Below, piece after piece: positions 1 through 9,812 of a DNA stretch of 64,000 bases; position 1 is the first letter of the stretch, and each line of letters starts with the position of its first letter. This DNA comes from Pseudomonas sp. Leaf58. Its GTDB lineage: Bacteria > Pseudomonadota > Gammaproteobacteria > Pseudomonadales > Pseudomonadaceae. The notes beneath the pieces are model-generated. The model did not search any database. It was not told where the DNA came from and was given only the letters and a program-made list of their open reading frames with translations. Both the position numbers and the translations under genes were made by a program. The stretch lies in assembly GCF_003627215.1 (NCBI RefSeq), contig NZ_CP032677.1, forward strand, positions 2,051,501 through 2,115,500, in the 5' to 3' direction.

Positions 1-477
1 CGCGAGGAGATGGTTTACAAGGGCCTGGAGGCCGTCCGCACCGACTGGTCGCCGCTGGCCCGGCAGTTTCAGCAACAACTGTATACCCGGGTCTTCCGTG
101 GCGAGCCTTACCGCGACTATGTACGTGATTATGTGCGGCAGACGCTGGCCGGTGAGCTGGACGAGCTGCTGGTGTACCGCAAGCGCCTGCGCCGGCCGCT
201 GGCCGACTACCAACGCAACGTACCTCCGCATGTACGCGCTGCGCGCCTGGCAGATGACTACAACAGCCGCCTGGGCCGGCCAAAGCAGTACCAGCGCGGC
301 GGCTGGATCAGCTACCTGATGACCACCGCCGGCCCCGAACCGCTGGAAAACCTGCAGGCGCCCATCGATTACGATCATTACCTGAGCCGCCAGCTGCAGC
401 CGGTGGCCGATGCCATTCTGCCGTTTGTGGGGGATGATTTTGCGGCGTTGACTGATCGCCAGCTGCTGTTGTTCTGA
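1..477 (+). CDS. polB: DNA polymerase II, C-terminal part (5' end outside window)
   Basis: Family B DNA polymerase, the damage-inducible Pol II that restarts and bypasses at lesions. The frame is open from base 1, so only the last ~159 residues are present. The fragment closely follows the end of E. coli Pol II: VYKGLEAVRTDW, then VYRKRLRRPLADYQRNVPPH, then GPEPLENLQAPIDYDHYLSR, ending QLLLF. These are the thumb and C-terminal segments. The exonuclease and palm motifs lie upstream of the window. The next gene starts 78 bases downstream with its own SD, so it is probably a separate transcription unit. Nothing looks broken apart from truncation by the window edge. The identification is confident. 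Confidence 0.95.
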   Translation, partial: REEMVYKGLEAVRTDWSPLARQFQQQLYTRVFRGEPYRDYVRDYVRQTLAGELDELLVYRKRLRRPLADYQRNVPPHVRAARLADDYNSRLGRPKQYQRGGWISYLMTTAGPEPLENLQAPIDYDHYLSRQLQPVADAILPFVGDDFAALTDRQLLLF

Positions 478-555
478 CGCGGTGGTAGCTGGCTAGCACT
501 CGCCGGCCAGTGGCAGTCACTAGTTTCGCACCTCCTTTACCCCTGGAGGCGCGAC

Positions 556-3500
556 ATGCACAACAGTCTCAACTCGGCGCAAGCACTGCCCACCACCCTG
601 GACCTGGAGCGAGGCTTTCAGGACGGCATCCTCGCTCGTCGGCTACCGGCCTGGCTAGGCCACCTGACCCTGGCAAGCCCTGACAATGTACAGCCGCCAC
701 ATGTTTCGGTGACGGCTGACCAACTGGCAGCGCTGCTGCAGGCTCTGCAGGACAGTTTCGACTACCGGCAGCGCCTGCAGCGTCAACTGGCCCTGCTGCA
801 AGGCATCCATGAGTTCAGCAAGCCTCTGCTGCATCGGGCGCTGAGCGAGAAACTGCATTGTCAGCAAGACCCCGATTCGCTGTTCTACCGCCATACCTAT
901 TTCACCGTTTCGCCTGAGCCCGAACTCGCCACGGGTCACCTACCGCAGCAGGAAAAAAACCACTACGACATTCCGCTAGTCGATGCTGCGTTGGCTAACG
1001 TCACCGCAGATGAAGCAAGCCCGGGCAACCTGCCGCGCAGCGACTGCCTGGTGGACGCGGCGGGCGTGGTGGTACCGGGGGTGAGCGCCCCGGCGTTGGC
1101 CAAGATGTGCCGTCAACTGGACCTCGGGGAGCGTTACCAGGAACACCTGGATTCGGTGCTGTACGCATCCGCCAACGGCGCCGAGGGCATGCAGGCCACG
1201 CTCAAGGCACAGCTGGTGGCGAACATGCGGGTGGACGCCTTCAAGGCCATGACCGAGTCGGCCCTGACCCGGGCTGAGCTGGCCTTGATCCTGGGGGTGT
1301 GCAGCAGCGGCGAGCCTGGCACGTTCGCGGGCGACCCGGTCACCGCCAGGCAGCTGCAAGCCTTCGGTTGCACGCTGGAGCAGCTCGTCGTGCTGCATAT
1401 CACCCACACCACGCTGGGTTTTACCCGTACCAAGCGCGTGCTGGTGTACCTGCCCGGCGACCCGGTCAGTCCCTGGTGTGCTGCGCCAGACCTCGACACC
1501 TTTATCCGTAGAACCTTGGGCAAACGCCTTGCCGACCCTCAGTACCAGCGTTTCTTCAGCCGCTTCGTGCGCCTGCGGGACCAGGCCGGTTTTTTCGCCC
1601 GCGTTGCTGAAGCGCTTGTGGATGTGACCGCAGCGGCCTCGCGGGACATGGAGCAGCACCTGGCCGACTATGCACTGCCCTTGTTCGACCACCTGGCGCG
1701 GGCACGTCTCGAGGCGATCAAGGACGATGCGGCGTTCATCGCGGTACCGGTGCGCATGATCGACAGCGCAGTACAGCAGGCGCAGCGTGAACGCCTACAG
1801 GCCGGCAGCTGGGCGGCGGCTAGTGTAGCGGGGCTGTTCGTGCCGGCCATTGGCGCGGTGATGCTGGCCGCCACGGCCTGGGACATGCTCCAGGATGCGT
1901 TCCATGCGGTGCAAAGCTGGCGTGAGGGCGATACCCGTGCTGCGGTCGAGCACCTGCTGAACATCGCCAACACGGTCATCACGGTGGGTATCACGTCGGT
2001 GCTGGCCGGAGCAGTAGTGCGCAAAACCGACCTGGTCGAACAATTGGTCACGGCGCGGCTCGAGGATGGCAGCGAAAAGCTCTGGCGCTTCGATCTGGCG
2101 CCGTTTCGCAGCGAGCCGCCTGGGTTGCAGGCGCAGCCCAACGCCGAAGGGGTGTACCGCCTGGGCGGGCGTTGCTGGGTGAACATGCAGGGCTACTTCT
2201 ACGAAGTGGTGCAGGGCGACGACGAGCAATGGCGCATGCTGCCCAAGCAAGGGCACGGCCCGCAGCTACGCCATAACGGGGCTGGCGCATGGCGGGTGTG
2301 GTGCGAGCAGCCGGTGGAGTGGGATGACACACACCGGATGTTCCGGCGGCTGGGCGGTGAGTTTCGACAGCTGGAAGACGACCAGATCGACCAGGTGTTG
2401 GCTATCCATGGGATGGAGGCGGACGCTTTGCGTGGCCTGCATGTGTGCGGCCAGGCACCGCACGCTTGCCTGGTGGACACTGTCAGCCGGGTCAGGCTGG
2501 CAAACCGCATCAAGCTGTTGGTCAGCCAGCTGCGCGGCGGCGGGGCGGTGGCCGATGCTGCACTGCTGGCACGGGCGCAGCGCTGGCAAGGCACAGCGGC
2601 CGTGGCGAATGACGAACTGGCCGGTTACCTCTGGAGCCGGCGCCGTTCATTGCTGGGGCAGCTGTATTATGAGCAGTACCCGCTGACCGGCGATACCCAG
2701 GCATTGCAGCGTGATTTTGCCAGCTTGCACCGGCTGGCGGCGGAGCACTTGCTGGCTACGGCAAACCCGGACGACCTGTTGATTTCGGCCGCGGCACTGG
2801 CCAAGCGCATCCGCTGTGTGCGGGTACACGAAGCCCTGTTGTTCGATACCCCGCAAACCCTGGACCTTGCGCGTTTCACCTTTGGCATGCTCGAGCGGAT
2901 GCCAGGCGTAGAGGTTGGCCCGCGTTGGCAATTGTTCGACGGTGACGCCGCTGCGCCGCTGCTCAGCACCCGGGGAGGCGCTCGGCAGTTGCAGCTGCGG
3001 TACCGGGATGGCCTGTTCCACCTTTGCGATGCCCAAGGGGGGGCGCTGGGCGCTGCGGGCGAATTGTTCCAGTTGCTTGCCAACGGCTACACCCGTGAGC
3101 AGCGCGCGGCATTGGCCATTGGCCAACCGTTCGCCCAGCAGCTACGCAGCGAGCTGGCGCGGCGGGTGGCGCACCAGCGCGAAGTGATCGCCGAAGTGCT
3201 TGGCATCAGGCCCTCGAATGGCGGGGTGTTCATGCCATTACGCTTGGCCAATGGCCGCATCGGTTACCCGTTGAGTGGCTGGCGCCAGTGCCTGGGCCTG
3301 GGCCGGGGCGTGGTCAGGAACCTGGCCGCGGAACTGCGTGACCTTTACCCAGGCTTTGACGATGACGAAGTCGAGCACTGGCTGGAGCAGTTGCGGGCTT
3401 CGCAACGTGACCCCGCTACCGAATTGGCCGCCCTGAAACAGCAGTTAGGCACGCTGCGTCGATCCTTGAAGCACTGGCCGGCGAGCACGCTCAAGGCCTG

Positions 3501-5034
3501 GGCCTGGAAGGCGCGCCGCGAATTTGCCCGCGGCCTCGTCGACTGCTGGCGCTACCTGGTGCCCAAGCACTTGGGGGCGGTAAATGCAGGCCGTGGTTTT
3601 CTGCTGAGTTGCTGCAGCAGTGACCTGGATGCGCTGCCGGCTATCCCGGCGACGGTCAGTTTTGCCCACGTGTCAGAGCTGGCGTTACGGTCTTTGCAGA
3701 TAAACACCGTGCCCGACACATTTCTGCATGCCTTTTCCACGCTGAGCGCGCTGAATATCACCCATTGTCGGTTGCGCACGTTGTCGTTGTCCCAGGCCAT
3801 GGCCGCTCGCTTGCAGGTACTGGACCTGTCGAACAACCAGATTGGGCCCGATGGCGGCATGCCAGCCCTGCTGCATGCCTGTCACTCTCTGGTGTACCTC
3901 AACCTGTCCCATAACCCGTTACGCGTAGCGCTATCAGTGACGGGCATGCCCCGGCTCAATGCCCTGATGCTGCGGGGCGCGCAGTTGACGCAGATGCCTG
4001 CCGGGGTCACGGAGGCACCGTCTCTTCACACGCTGGACGTCAGCCACAACGCGATCCGTACCTTGCCGTACGGTTTTTATCGTTCGGACTTGTGGGCCAC
4101 CAGACGGGTCTGGCTCGCAGGCAATCCTTTGCTCCGCGACCAGGATGCCTGGCACGAAATCCTTGAGGACCAGGTGCCAACGATGCTGCGCTGGATCGAC
4201 CTGGTGCAACCCGCTGAACGTGACCGCATGGCCGATATCTGGGGCAAGCTCAATGGCCAGGAGGGGGCAAGAGACTTTTTTCACCTGCTGCAGCGTCTGA
4301 CCAGCTCGGCCGATTTCCAACAGGCATTCCTGGCGCGCTACCTGGCGTTGAGGGTGCTGCGCATGCTGGTGTTGATGAACGAACAGCCGCTGCTGTGTAC
4401 AGAACTGTACGCGCATGCGCGGACCGAGCATTGTCAGGACAATGCAACCCTGCGCTTCAGCGACCTGGAGGTACGGGTGCGCACGTGGAAAGCGCTGCAC
4501 GGCAACGTGGCCGACGACCCGGAGCGGGCACTGTTGCACCTGGGCGGGCAATGCTGGCGGTTGGGTGTCCTCGACCAGGTGGGTGGCCTGCATGCTGTGC
4601 GTGCTGGCCGGCCTGAGGAGTCGTTGGAGTTCGCGCTGGCCTACCGGCTGGCGCTAGCCGATGACCTGGACCTGCCCATCGAGCACGATGAAATGCTCAA
4701 CCCCGGTGTTGCCAACCTGTCGCAGCAGGATATCGAGGACGCCGCGCAGTTGGTGCGGGTGGCCCAGTCCAGAGAAGCGCTAGTTGATTACCTGGCGACC
4801 GCAACGTTCTGGAAGGAGCACCTCACACGCGCGTTTGCAACGCGTTTGAGTACGCCGCATTTCTTTCATGCCGAACTGGAAGCGCTGGTCGAGCGCGAGG
4901 CTGCGCAAGCGGAAATCGACCGGCTTCAGGACCGCGTGCAGCAGTGGGAGCTCAATGTGATCAAGCAACTGACACGTGAAGCGTTGGGCCGTCACCTCAC
5001 CGCGGTAATGATGCCCGTGGCAGCGCCCTGGTAG
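556..5034 (+). CDS. Large LRR toxin/effector with NEL-type E3 ubiquitin-ligase domain (paralog 1)
   Basis: 1,492 residues. The N-terminal ~1,000 residues match the general style of DUF6543/dermonecrotic-toxin N-terminal proteins. They include a hydrophobic pair at about 419-490 that could insert into a membrane. Leucine-rich repeats follow at about 1040-1190, for example LQVLDLSNNQI, LVYLNLSHNPL and LHTLDVSHNAI. The C-terminal ~300 residues look like an IpaH/SspH NEL ligase: Cys1293 and Asp1295 form the CxD motif within EHCQDNATLRFSDLEVR, followed by the LAYRLAL segment. In known NEL enzymes that Cys carries the ubiquitin thioester. There is no Sec signal, so export would need a specialised system, and none is encoded nearby. 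The start has a good SD (CTGGAGG). The gene is followed after 71 bases by a full-length paralog. Ligase activity is inferred from family; the host target is unknown. Confidence 0.85.
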   Translation: MHNSLNSAQALPTTLDLERGFQDGILARRLPAWLGHLTLASPDNVQPPHVSVTADQLAALLQALQDSFDYRQRLQRQLALLQGIHEFSKPLLHRALSEKLHCQQDPDSLFYRHTYFTVSPEPELATGHLPQQEKNHYDIPLVDAALANVTADEASPGNLPRSDCLVDAAGVVVPGVSAPALAKMCRQLDLGERYQEHLDSVLYASANGAEGMQATLKAQLVANMRVDAFKAMTESALTRAELALILGVCSSGEPGTFAGDPVTARQLQAFGCTLEQLVVLHITHTTLGFTRTKRVLVYLPGDPVSPWCAAPDLDTFIRRTLGKRLADPQYQRFFSRFVRLRDQAGFFARVAEALVDVTAAASRDMEQHLADYALPLFDHLARARLEAIKDDAAFIAVPVRMIDSAVQQAQRERLQAGSWAAASVAGLFVPAIGAVMLAATAWDMLQDAFHAVQSWREGDTRAAVEHLLNIANTVITVGITSVLAGAVVRKTDLVEQLVTARLEDGSEKLWRFDLAPFRSEPPGLQAQPNAEGVYRLGGRCWVNMQGYFYEVVQGDDEQWRMLPKQGHGPQLRHNGAGAWRVWCEQPVEWDDTHRMFRRLGGEFRQLEDDQIDQVLAIHGMEADALRGLHVCGQAPHACLVDTVSRVRLANRIKLLVSQLRGGGAVADAALLARAQRWQGTAAVANDELAGYLWSRRRSLLGQLYYEQYPLTGDTQALQRDFASLHRLAAEHLLATANPDDLLISAAALAKRIRCVRVHEALLFDTPQTLDLARFTFGMLERMPGVEVGPRWQLFDGDAAAPLLSTRGGARQLQLRYRDGLFHLCDAQGGALGAAGELFQLLANGYTREQRAALAIGQPFAQQLRSELARRVAHQREVIAEVLGIRPSNGGVFMPLRLANGRIGYPLSGWRQCLGLGRGVVRNLAAELRDLYPGFDDDEVEHWLEQLRASQRDPATELAALKQQLGTLRRSLKHWPASTLKAWAWKARREFARGLVDCWRYLVPKHLGAVNAGRGFLLSCCSSDLDALPAIPATVSFAHVSELALRSLQINTVPDTFLHAFSTLSALNITHCRLRTLSLSQAMAARLQVLDLSNNQIGPDGGMPALLHACHSLVYLNLSHNPLRVALSVTGMPRLNALMLRGAQLTQMPAGVTEAPSLHTLDVSHNAIRTLPYGFYRSDLWATRRVWLAGNPLLRDQDAWHEILEDQVPTMLRWIDLVQPAERDRMADIWGKLNGQEGARDFFHLLQRLTSSADFQQAFLARYLALRVLRMLVLMNEQPLLCTELYAHARTEHCQDNATLRFSDLEVRVRTWKALHGNVADDPERALLHLGGQCWRLGVLDQVGGLHAVRAGRPEESLEFALAYRLALADDLDLPIEHDEMLNPGVANLSQQDIEDAAQLVRVAQSREALVDYLATATFWKEHLTRAFATRLSTPHFFHAELEALVEREAAQAEIDRLQDRVQQWELNVIKQLTREALGRHLTAVMMPVAAPW

Positions 5035-5105
5035 TAACCCGTTAGGCGCCAGTGTGGCCGGCGTGCCGATAGCCTTGCGCTTTTTCAGCACGCGGAGGCG
5101 GCACC

Positions 5106-8100
5106 ATGGGAAACGCACAAGCCACACACGACCTGCTCGAACAAGCTGCGCAGGACGCAATCATTGCCAAACGGTTGCCCGGCTGGATGTGCCCGGGCAA
5201 CCCTGAGCACATGGCAGCCCTGGGCCAGGCATTGAAGGGCAGCTTGGACTGCCGCTACCGCCTGCAGGCCTTGTTGCAGCAGGTTGCCCCAATCGAGCGC
5301 TTTGCCGCTCCCTTGCTCAAACAGGCGCTGCAAACGCGGTATGGTGTGACGCACGACCTCGACAATTTATGGATGCGCGCGGCTTTTGAAAAACCACTGA
5401 GCACCTATGCACCGATTCGTGTGCCATTGGCCGAGCGTATTTATTACCAAATCCCTCTGCTCGAAGCGGCGCTGCGCAGCTTCACCGCTGCCGAAGCAAC
5501 GGCCGGGGGACAGGCACCGGGTAACGGCCTGTACCACACTGACGGCACACCACTGGTTTCGCTGAGTGCCGTGGCATTTGCCAGCCTGGTGCGTGAACTG
5601 GACCTGGGCGAGCGTTACCAGCAGCATCTGGACAGCCAACTGGCAACTCCGCAGAGCAAAGCGTTGCTGGCAGACAGCCTGCGTCACGGCATGCTGATCG
5701 ACGCCATGCAGGCTCGCCACCAAGGGGTGCTCGACGGCGCCGAGCTGGAGTTGCTGGTCAAGCTGTGGCGTGACGGTTGGTTATCCCAGCTCAATGACTC
5801 GCGGGTGCTGGGCAAGCGTTTGGAGGTGCTGGGTTGCCCGCTGCAGCAGATCGTGGTGCTGGATGTGCGCGATGAAACCTTTGCCCCGCTGCACACCGGT
5901 ACCCAGCGCGTGCTGGTGTATATCCCGGGAGACCCCCATGGCGCGTGGAGCGCCCATGACGATTTGCAGCGCTTTGTCCGGCGCGTGCTGGGGCAGCGTT
6001 TGCGCACAGCCGACTACCGGCAATTTTTCGCACGCTTCGTGCGAGCGCGTGACAGCCAAGTGTTCTTTTCGCGCATCGTGGCAGGTTATGACGACCTGCC
6101 GCTATGGGCCAACATCGACCTTGACGAGCGCATGCACCCCATGGGGGCTTATGTGTTCAAATACTTGGCTGCACTGCGCGTTGCGCAGGTCAAGGATGAT
6201 GCCGAGGTGTTCGCGCCCTCGGTCGCGAAACTGGACCGGGAGGTTCAGCAGGCGCACGAGCAACGCCTGGAGGCTTTAGGGCTCACTGCCTTGGCCGCTG
6301 CCAGCCTTTACCTCCCTGCACTGGGGACCGTGCTGCTGGCCATGCTTGCCTGGAAATGGCTGGATGATGTGTTCCAGTCGGTGTCGGCCTGGCAGGAAGG
6401 GGACACCCGCGAGGCACTGGACCATGTCACCGAAGTAGCCACCGACCTGGCCGTGATCGCCGCCACAGGTATTGCGGTGAGCGGTGCGCGGCGCCTGTGG
6501 CAGCGCTCGCTGCGGGTGGACGGCATGCCCCAGGCGCGCCTGGAGAATGGCAGCGAGTGTTTATGGGACGGCGACCTGGGCGCCTTTCGTGGTGAGGCGC
6601 CGCCTGCCGATGCGGTGAGTGATGCGCAAGGCGTGTGGCGCCTGGGCGAGCAGGCCTGGGTGACCATTGACGAACACTTTTATCGCGTGGTGCAACGCAG
6701 TACCGACGGCCACTGGCAACTGCTGCCGCGCAACGGCCACGGGCCGCTGCTGGTGCACAATGGTGCCGGTGCCTGGCGGCTCTGGTACGAACAACCGCTG
6801 CAGTGGGATACCTCCCACTATCTGTTCAGGCGCCTGGGTGGCCAACTGGCGAAGCTTCAGGGCGAGCAGGTGGATGAGGTGCTGGGCATTCACGACCTGG
6901 GTAGCGACCAGTTACGTGCTTGGCATGTGCTGGGGCGGGCGCCGGACCCTGCGTTGCTCGACAGTGCCCAGCGGGTGGGGATCGACCAGCGTATTCGCAC
7001 GCTGGTAGCCCGCTTGCGCGCGGGGCAGCAGCCCGAGGACAGTGCGCTGCTGGCGCAGCTCAATGGCCTTGAAGGCGCCGCAGGCCTCTGCGCCCAAGCC
7101 TTGGCAGACCTGGCATGGGCGCAGCGGCGGCGGTTGTTCGAACAGGTCTATCAAACTGAAGCCCAGGTGCTGACAGGCGACCCCAGCCTGGCGACGCTGC
7201 GGCGTGTATTTCCGGGCCTTCATTGGCGTGCCGCACAGGCGCTGCTGGCCAGAGCCAGTGCAGCGGACCGTGAGCGCCTGCAACTGACCGGGCGCATCCC
7301 GTTACGCTTGGCCGAGGCGGCCAGGCAGCGCCTGGCTGAGGTGCGCAGGGTGCGGGTGTTCGAAGCCTTGCACTGGGACACCCCGCAAAACCTCGACCTT
7401 GCCCGCGTTGTGCTGGCGCTGCTCGAGTACCTGCCGGCGGCCAATGACGGCATACGCTGGCGGTTGTTCAACGGCGGGGAGCGCGCCGCCCCGGTGGCTG
7501 CGATGCAGGCGGGGAGCCAGGCCCGAGACCTGGTCTTCGAGGACGGGCTGTTCCAGCGTATCGACCCGCAAGGGCTGCCTGTGGGCGAGGCCGGCGAGCT
7601 GTTCGAAGTTATCAGCCCTGCCTATGGCCATGACCTGCGCGCAGCCCTGCAAGTGGGCGAGCCTTTTGCCCATAACTTGCGGGTGCTGCTCACGCGCCAA
7701 GCCCTGGCCAGGCGCCAGGCTATCGAGCTACTGCTTAGCCCTTCGCGCCCCTCGGGGTTGCACCTGCCCAGCCGGCTGGCCGACGGCCGTATCGGCTACC
7801 CCTTGAGCGGGCGCCGGGCGGGCGGCTCGCCGAGCGCATATCGCCCTGGGCCGATCCTGCGCCGTGTGCGCTACCTGTACCCAAGCTTCACCGATGACCA
7901 GGTGTTTGCCTGGGTGGAGCACGCACGCCGCTCGGTCATAGGGTTGGAGCGCACGCTGCAGCAATACGAGCAGACCTTCGACGCCCTCACCACGCAACTG
8001 CGACGCTGGGTTCACGCGGCCACCACCACCGAAGAGCGAGAGAACAGGCGGAGGCTGCGCTATGCGTTGCGCAGTTGCTGGCAACAGATGGTCGAGGACG

Positions 8101-9602
8101 GGGCGCACGAAGTGGGGCCCACCACTGTGTACCGTTGGGACATGGCCGATACCCACATCAGTAGCCTGCCGGCGTTTTCCGAGCAGGTATTGTTTGCCCA
8201 TGTGCATGTGCTGACGCTTCAGAACATGCAGCTTGAACAGGTGCCCGAGAGCTTCTTGCGGGCGTTCCCGAATCTACGTGGCCTGGAGATGCCCAACAAC
8301 CGGCTCACCCGAATCCCGCAAGCGTTGCTGCGCATGCCCAACCTGATGCGGCTGAGCCTGCAGCACAACCGCATCAGGTTGGACCCGGGCCAATCCACGA
8401 TTATTGCCAGTTGCCCCAACCTGGTATTCGTCGACCTGTCGCGTAACCCGCTGGGGCGACCTTTTTCGTTGAGTGGGTTGCCCCGCCTGAGGGAGTTGCG
8501 GCTTGCCGACACAGGCATTCGGGATCTCCCGTTTGGTCTTGCCCAAAGTACTTCACTCAGGGTGGTGGACTTGCGCGACAACTTGATAACCAGCATGCCG
8601 GAGGGTTTCTATGAGTCCCCGTTGTGGGTAGAGCACGAAATGCACCTGAGCGGTAACCCTTTTAGCGAGCCCGAGGCCCAACGGCTGCATGCAGTGCTGC
8701 TTGCCGAAATGGCCGATGGCGGCGCTGCGATGGTACCCGCGCGGTTGCGCTGGATGGATGCCGCCGGGGTCACCTTGCGCACCGAGCTCAGCGCCCATTG
8801 GGAGGCATTGGAAGCCATGCCCAACGCCACACAGTTCTTCAACTTGATTGAGCGCGTGATGGAGACCCAGGACTTTCAGCATCTGACCGGCGCCCGCTAC
8901 CTGGCTGGCCGGGTGCTGGAACTGTTGCGTGCCATGAAAGGGTCGGACGAGCTGCGCGATTTGATGTTCAACGACGCTGAGCAGTTGACCTGCCAGGACA
9001 GCGTAGCCCTGCGCTTCAGCGATCTGGAGCTACGTTTACTCGCGTGGCGGGCCCGTGCCCAGGCGGCGGTGGGCGGGGAGGAACAGGCACTGCTAAGGCT
9101 TGGTCGGCAAATGTGGCGGCTGGATGAGGTCGATCAGTTTGCCCAGCAAGATGTGCTGGAGCGTGAGCTGGAACAGCGAGGCACAGACCCGATCGACATC
9201 ACGCTGGCCTATCGCCTGGGCTTGCGCGAGCAACTTGACCTGCCGGTGCTGACCAGCGGCATGACCTATCGTACGCTTGCCCGGGTTGAAGCGCAGGAGT
9301 TGGCGCGTGCGCAAAACTGGGTCCTGACCAATGAAACCGGGGAGCGGCTGGCCGATTCGCTGGTTGTGCGTGATTTCTGGCAAGCCCACTTGCGCGCTAC
9401 CTACGTAGCGCGGTTTGAATCGATCGACACACCGTTCCACGAGCGCCTGGAGGCGTTACAGGCGGACTTCAGAGTGCCCGAGGCTGAACGTTTGGCGGAA
9501 ATCCAACGGGTGGCCAATGAGCGCCAGGTAGCAGAAAGAGACCTGATGCTGACGCTTACCCTCGACGCGCTGGACAGGCAGGCCGGGCAGGGAGGCGCTT
9601 GA
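5106..9602 (+). CDS. Large LRR toxin/effector with NEL-type E3 ubiquitin-ligase domain (paralog 2)
   Basis: 1,498 residues, colinear with the preceding gene along its whole length, so this is a tandem duplication that has diverged. It has the same order: DUF6543-like N-terminal region, hydrophobic pair at about 395-465, LRRs at about 1035-1190 (LRGLEMPNNRLTRIP, LMRLSLQHNRI, LVFVDLSRNPL, LRVVDLRDNLI), then NEL. The catalytic CxD is Cys1296/Asp1298 in LTCQDSVALRFSDLELR, followed by ITLAYRLGLREQLDLP. Both catalytic residues are kept, so neither copy looks like a decayed pseudogene. The SD is GCGGAGG, 7 bases before ATG. The LRR surface differs from paralog 1, which suggests different targets. 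No immunity, chaperone or secretion gene is adjacent. Ubiquitin transfer is an inference from the family. Confidence 0.85.
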   Translation: MGNAQATHDLLEQAAQDAIIAKRLPGWMCPGNPEHMAALGQALKGSLDCRYRLQALLQQVAPIERFAAPLLKQALQTRYGVTHDLDNLWMRAAFEKPLSTYAPIRVPLAERIYYQIPLLEAALRSFTAAEATAGGQAPGNGLYHTDGTPLVSLSAVAFASLVRELDLGERYQQHLDSQLATPQSKALLADSLRHGMLIDAMQARHQGVLDGAELELLVKLWRDGWLSQLNDSRVLGKRLEVLGCPLQQIVVLDVRDETFAPLHTGTQRVLVYIPGDPHGAWSAHDDLQRFVRRVLGQRLRTADYRQFFARFVRARDSQVFFSRIVAGYDDLPLWANIDLDERMHPMGAYVFKYLAALRVAQVKDDAEVFAPSVAKLDREVQQAHEQRLEALGLTALAAASLYLPALGTVLLAMLAWKWLDDVFQSVSAWQEGDTREALDHVTEVATDLAVIAATGIAVSGARRLWQRSLRVDGMPQARLENGSECLWDGDLGAFRGEAPPADAVSDAQGVWRLGEQAWVTIDEHFYRVVQRSTDGHWQLLPRNGHGPLLVHNGAGAWRLWYEQPLQWDTSHYLFRRLGGQLAKLQGEQVDEVLGIHDLGSDQLRAWHVLGRAPDPALLDSAQRVGIDQRIRTLVARLRAGQQPEDSALLAQLNGLEGAAGLCAQALADLAWAQRRRLFEQVYQTEAQVLTGDPSLATLRRVFPGLHWRAAQALLARASAADRERLQLTGRIPLRLAEAARQRLAEVRRVRVFEALHWDTPQNLDLARVVLALLEYLPAANDGIRWRLFNGGERAAPVAAMQAGSQARDLVFEDGLFQRIDPQGLPVGEAGELFEVISPAYGHDLRAALQVGEPFAHNLRVLLTRQALARRQAIELLLSPSRPSGLHLPSRLADGRIGYPLSGRRAGGSPSAYRPGPILRRVRYLYPSFTDDQVFAWVEHARRSVIGLERTLQQYEQTFDALTTQLRRWVHAATTTEERENRRRLRYALRSCWQQMVEDGAHEVGPTTVYRWDMADTHISSLPAFSEQVLFAHVHVLTLQNMQLEQVPESFLRAFPNLRGLEMPNNRLTRIPQALLRMPNLMRLSLQHNRIRLDPGQSTIIASCPNLVFVDLSRNPLGRPFSLSGLPRLRELRLADTGIRDLPFGLAQSTSLRVVDLRDNLITSMPEGFYESPLWVEHEMHLSGNPFSEPEAQRLHAVLLAEMADGGAAMVPARLRWMDAAGVTLRTELSAHWEALEAMPNATQFFNLIERVMETQDFQHLTGARYLAGRVLELLRAMKGSDELRDLMFNDAEQLTCQDSVALRFSDLELRLLAWRARAQAAVGGEEQALLRLGRQMWRLDEVDQFAQQDVLERELEQRGTDPIDITLAYRLGLREQLDLPVLTSGMTYRTLARVEAQELARAQNWVLTNETGERLADSLVVRDFWQAHLRATYVARFESIDTPFHERLEALQADFRVPEAERLAEIQRVANERQVAERDLMLTLTLDALDRQAGQGGA

Positions 9603-9812
9603 CCTAGTCGGTGCGAGGGCGGGCAGCGGTATGGCGATGATCTATGCTCAATTACGGGCATCGGCAACGAGCTTGAACGCCGGATATGCCCGGGGGAAAT
9701 GCCAAGTTACCTTTGCATACGCACGTGCCGGTGCGGTTGGTTTAGGCTCGCCTGTAGGATCTTTCTCCCTGATCTGTAGTCTTTGGTTTATCGAGAGAAT
9801 AAGGAGATACGC

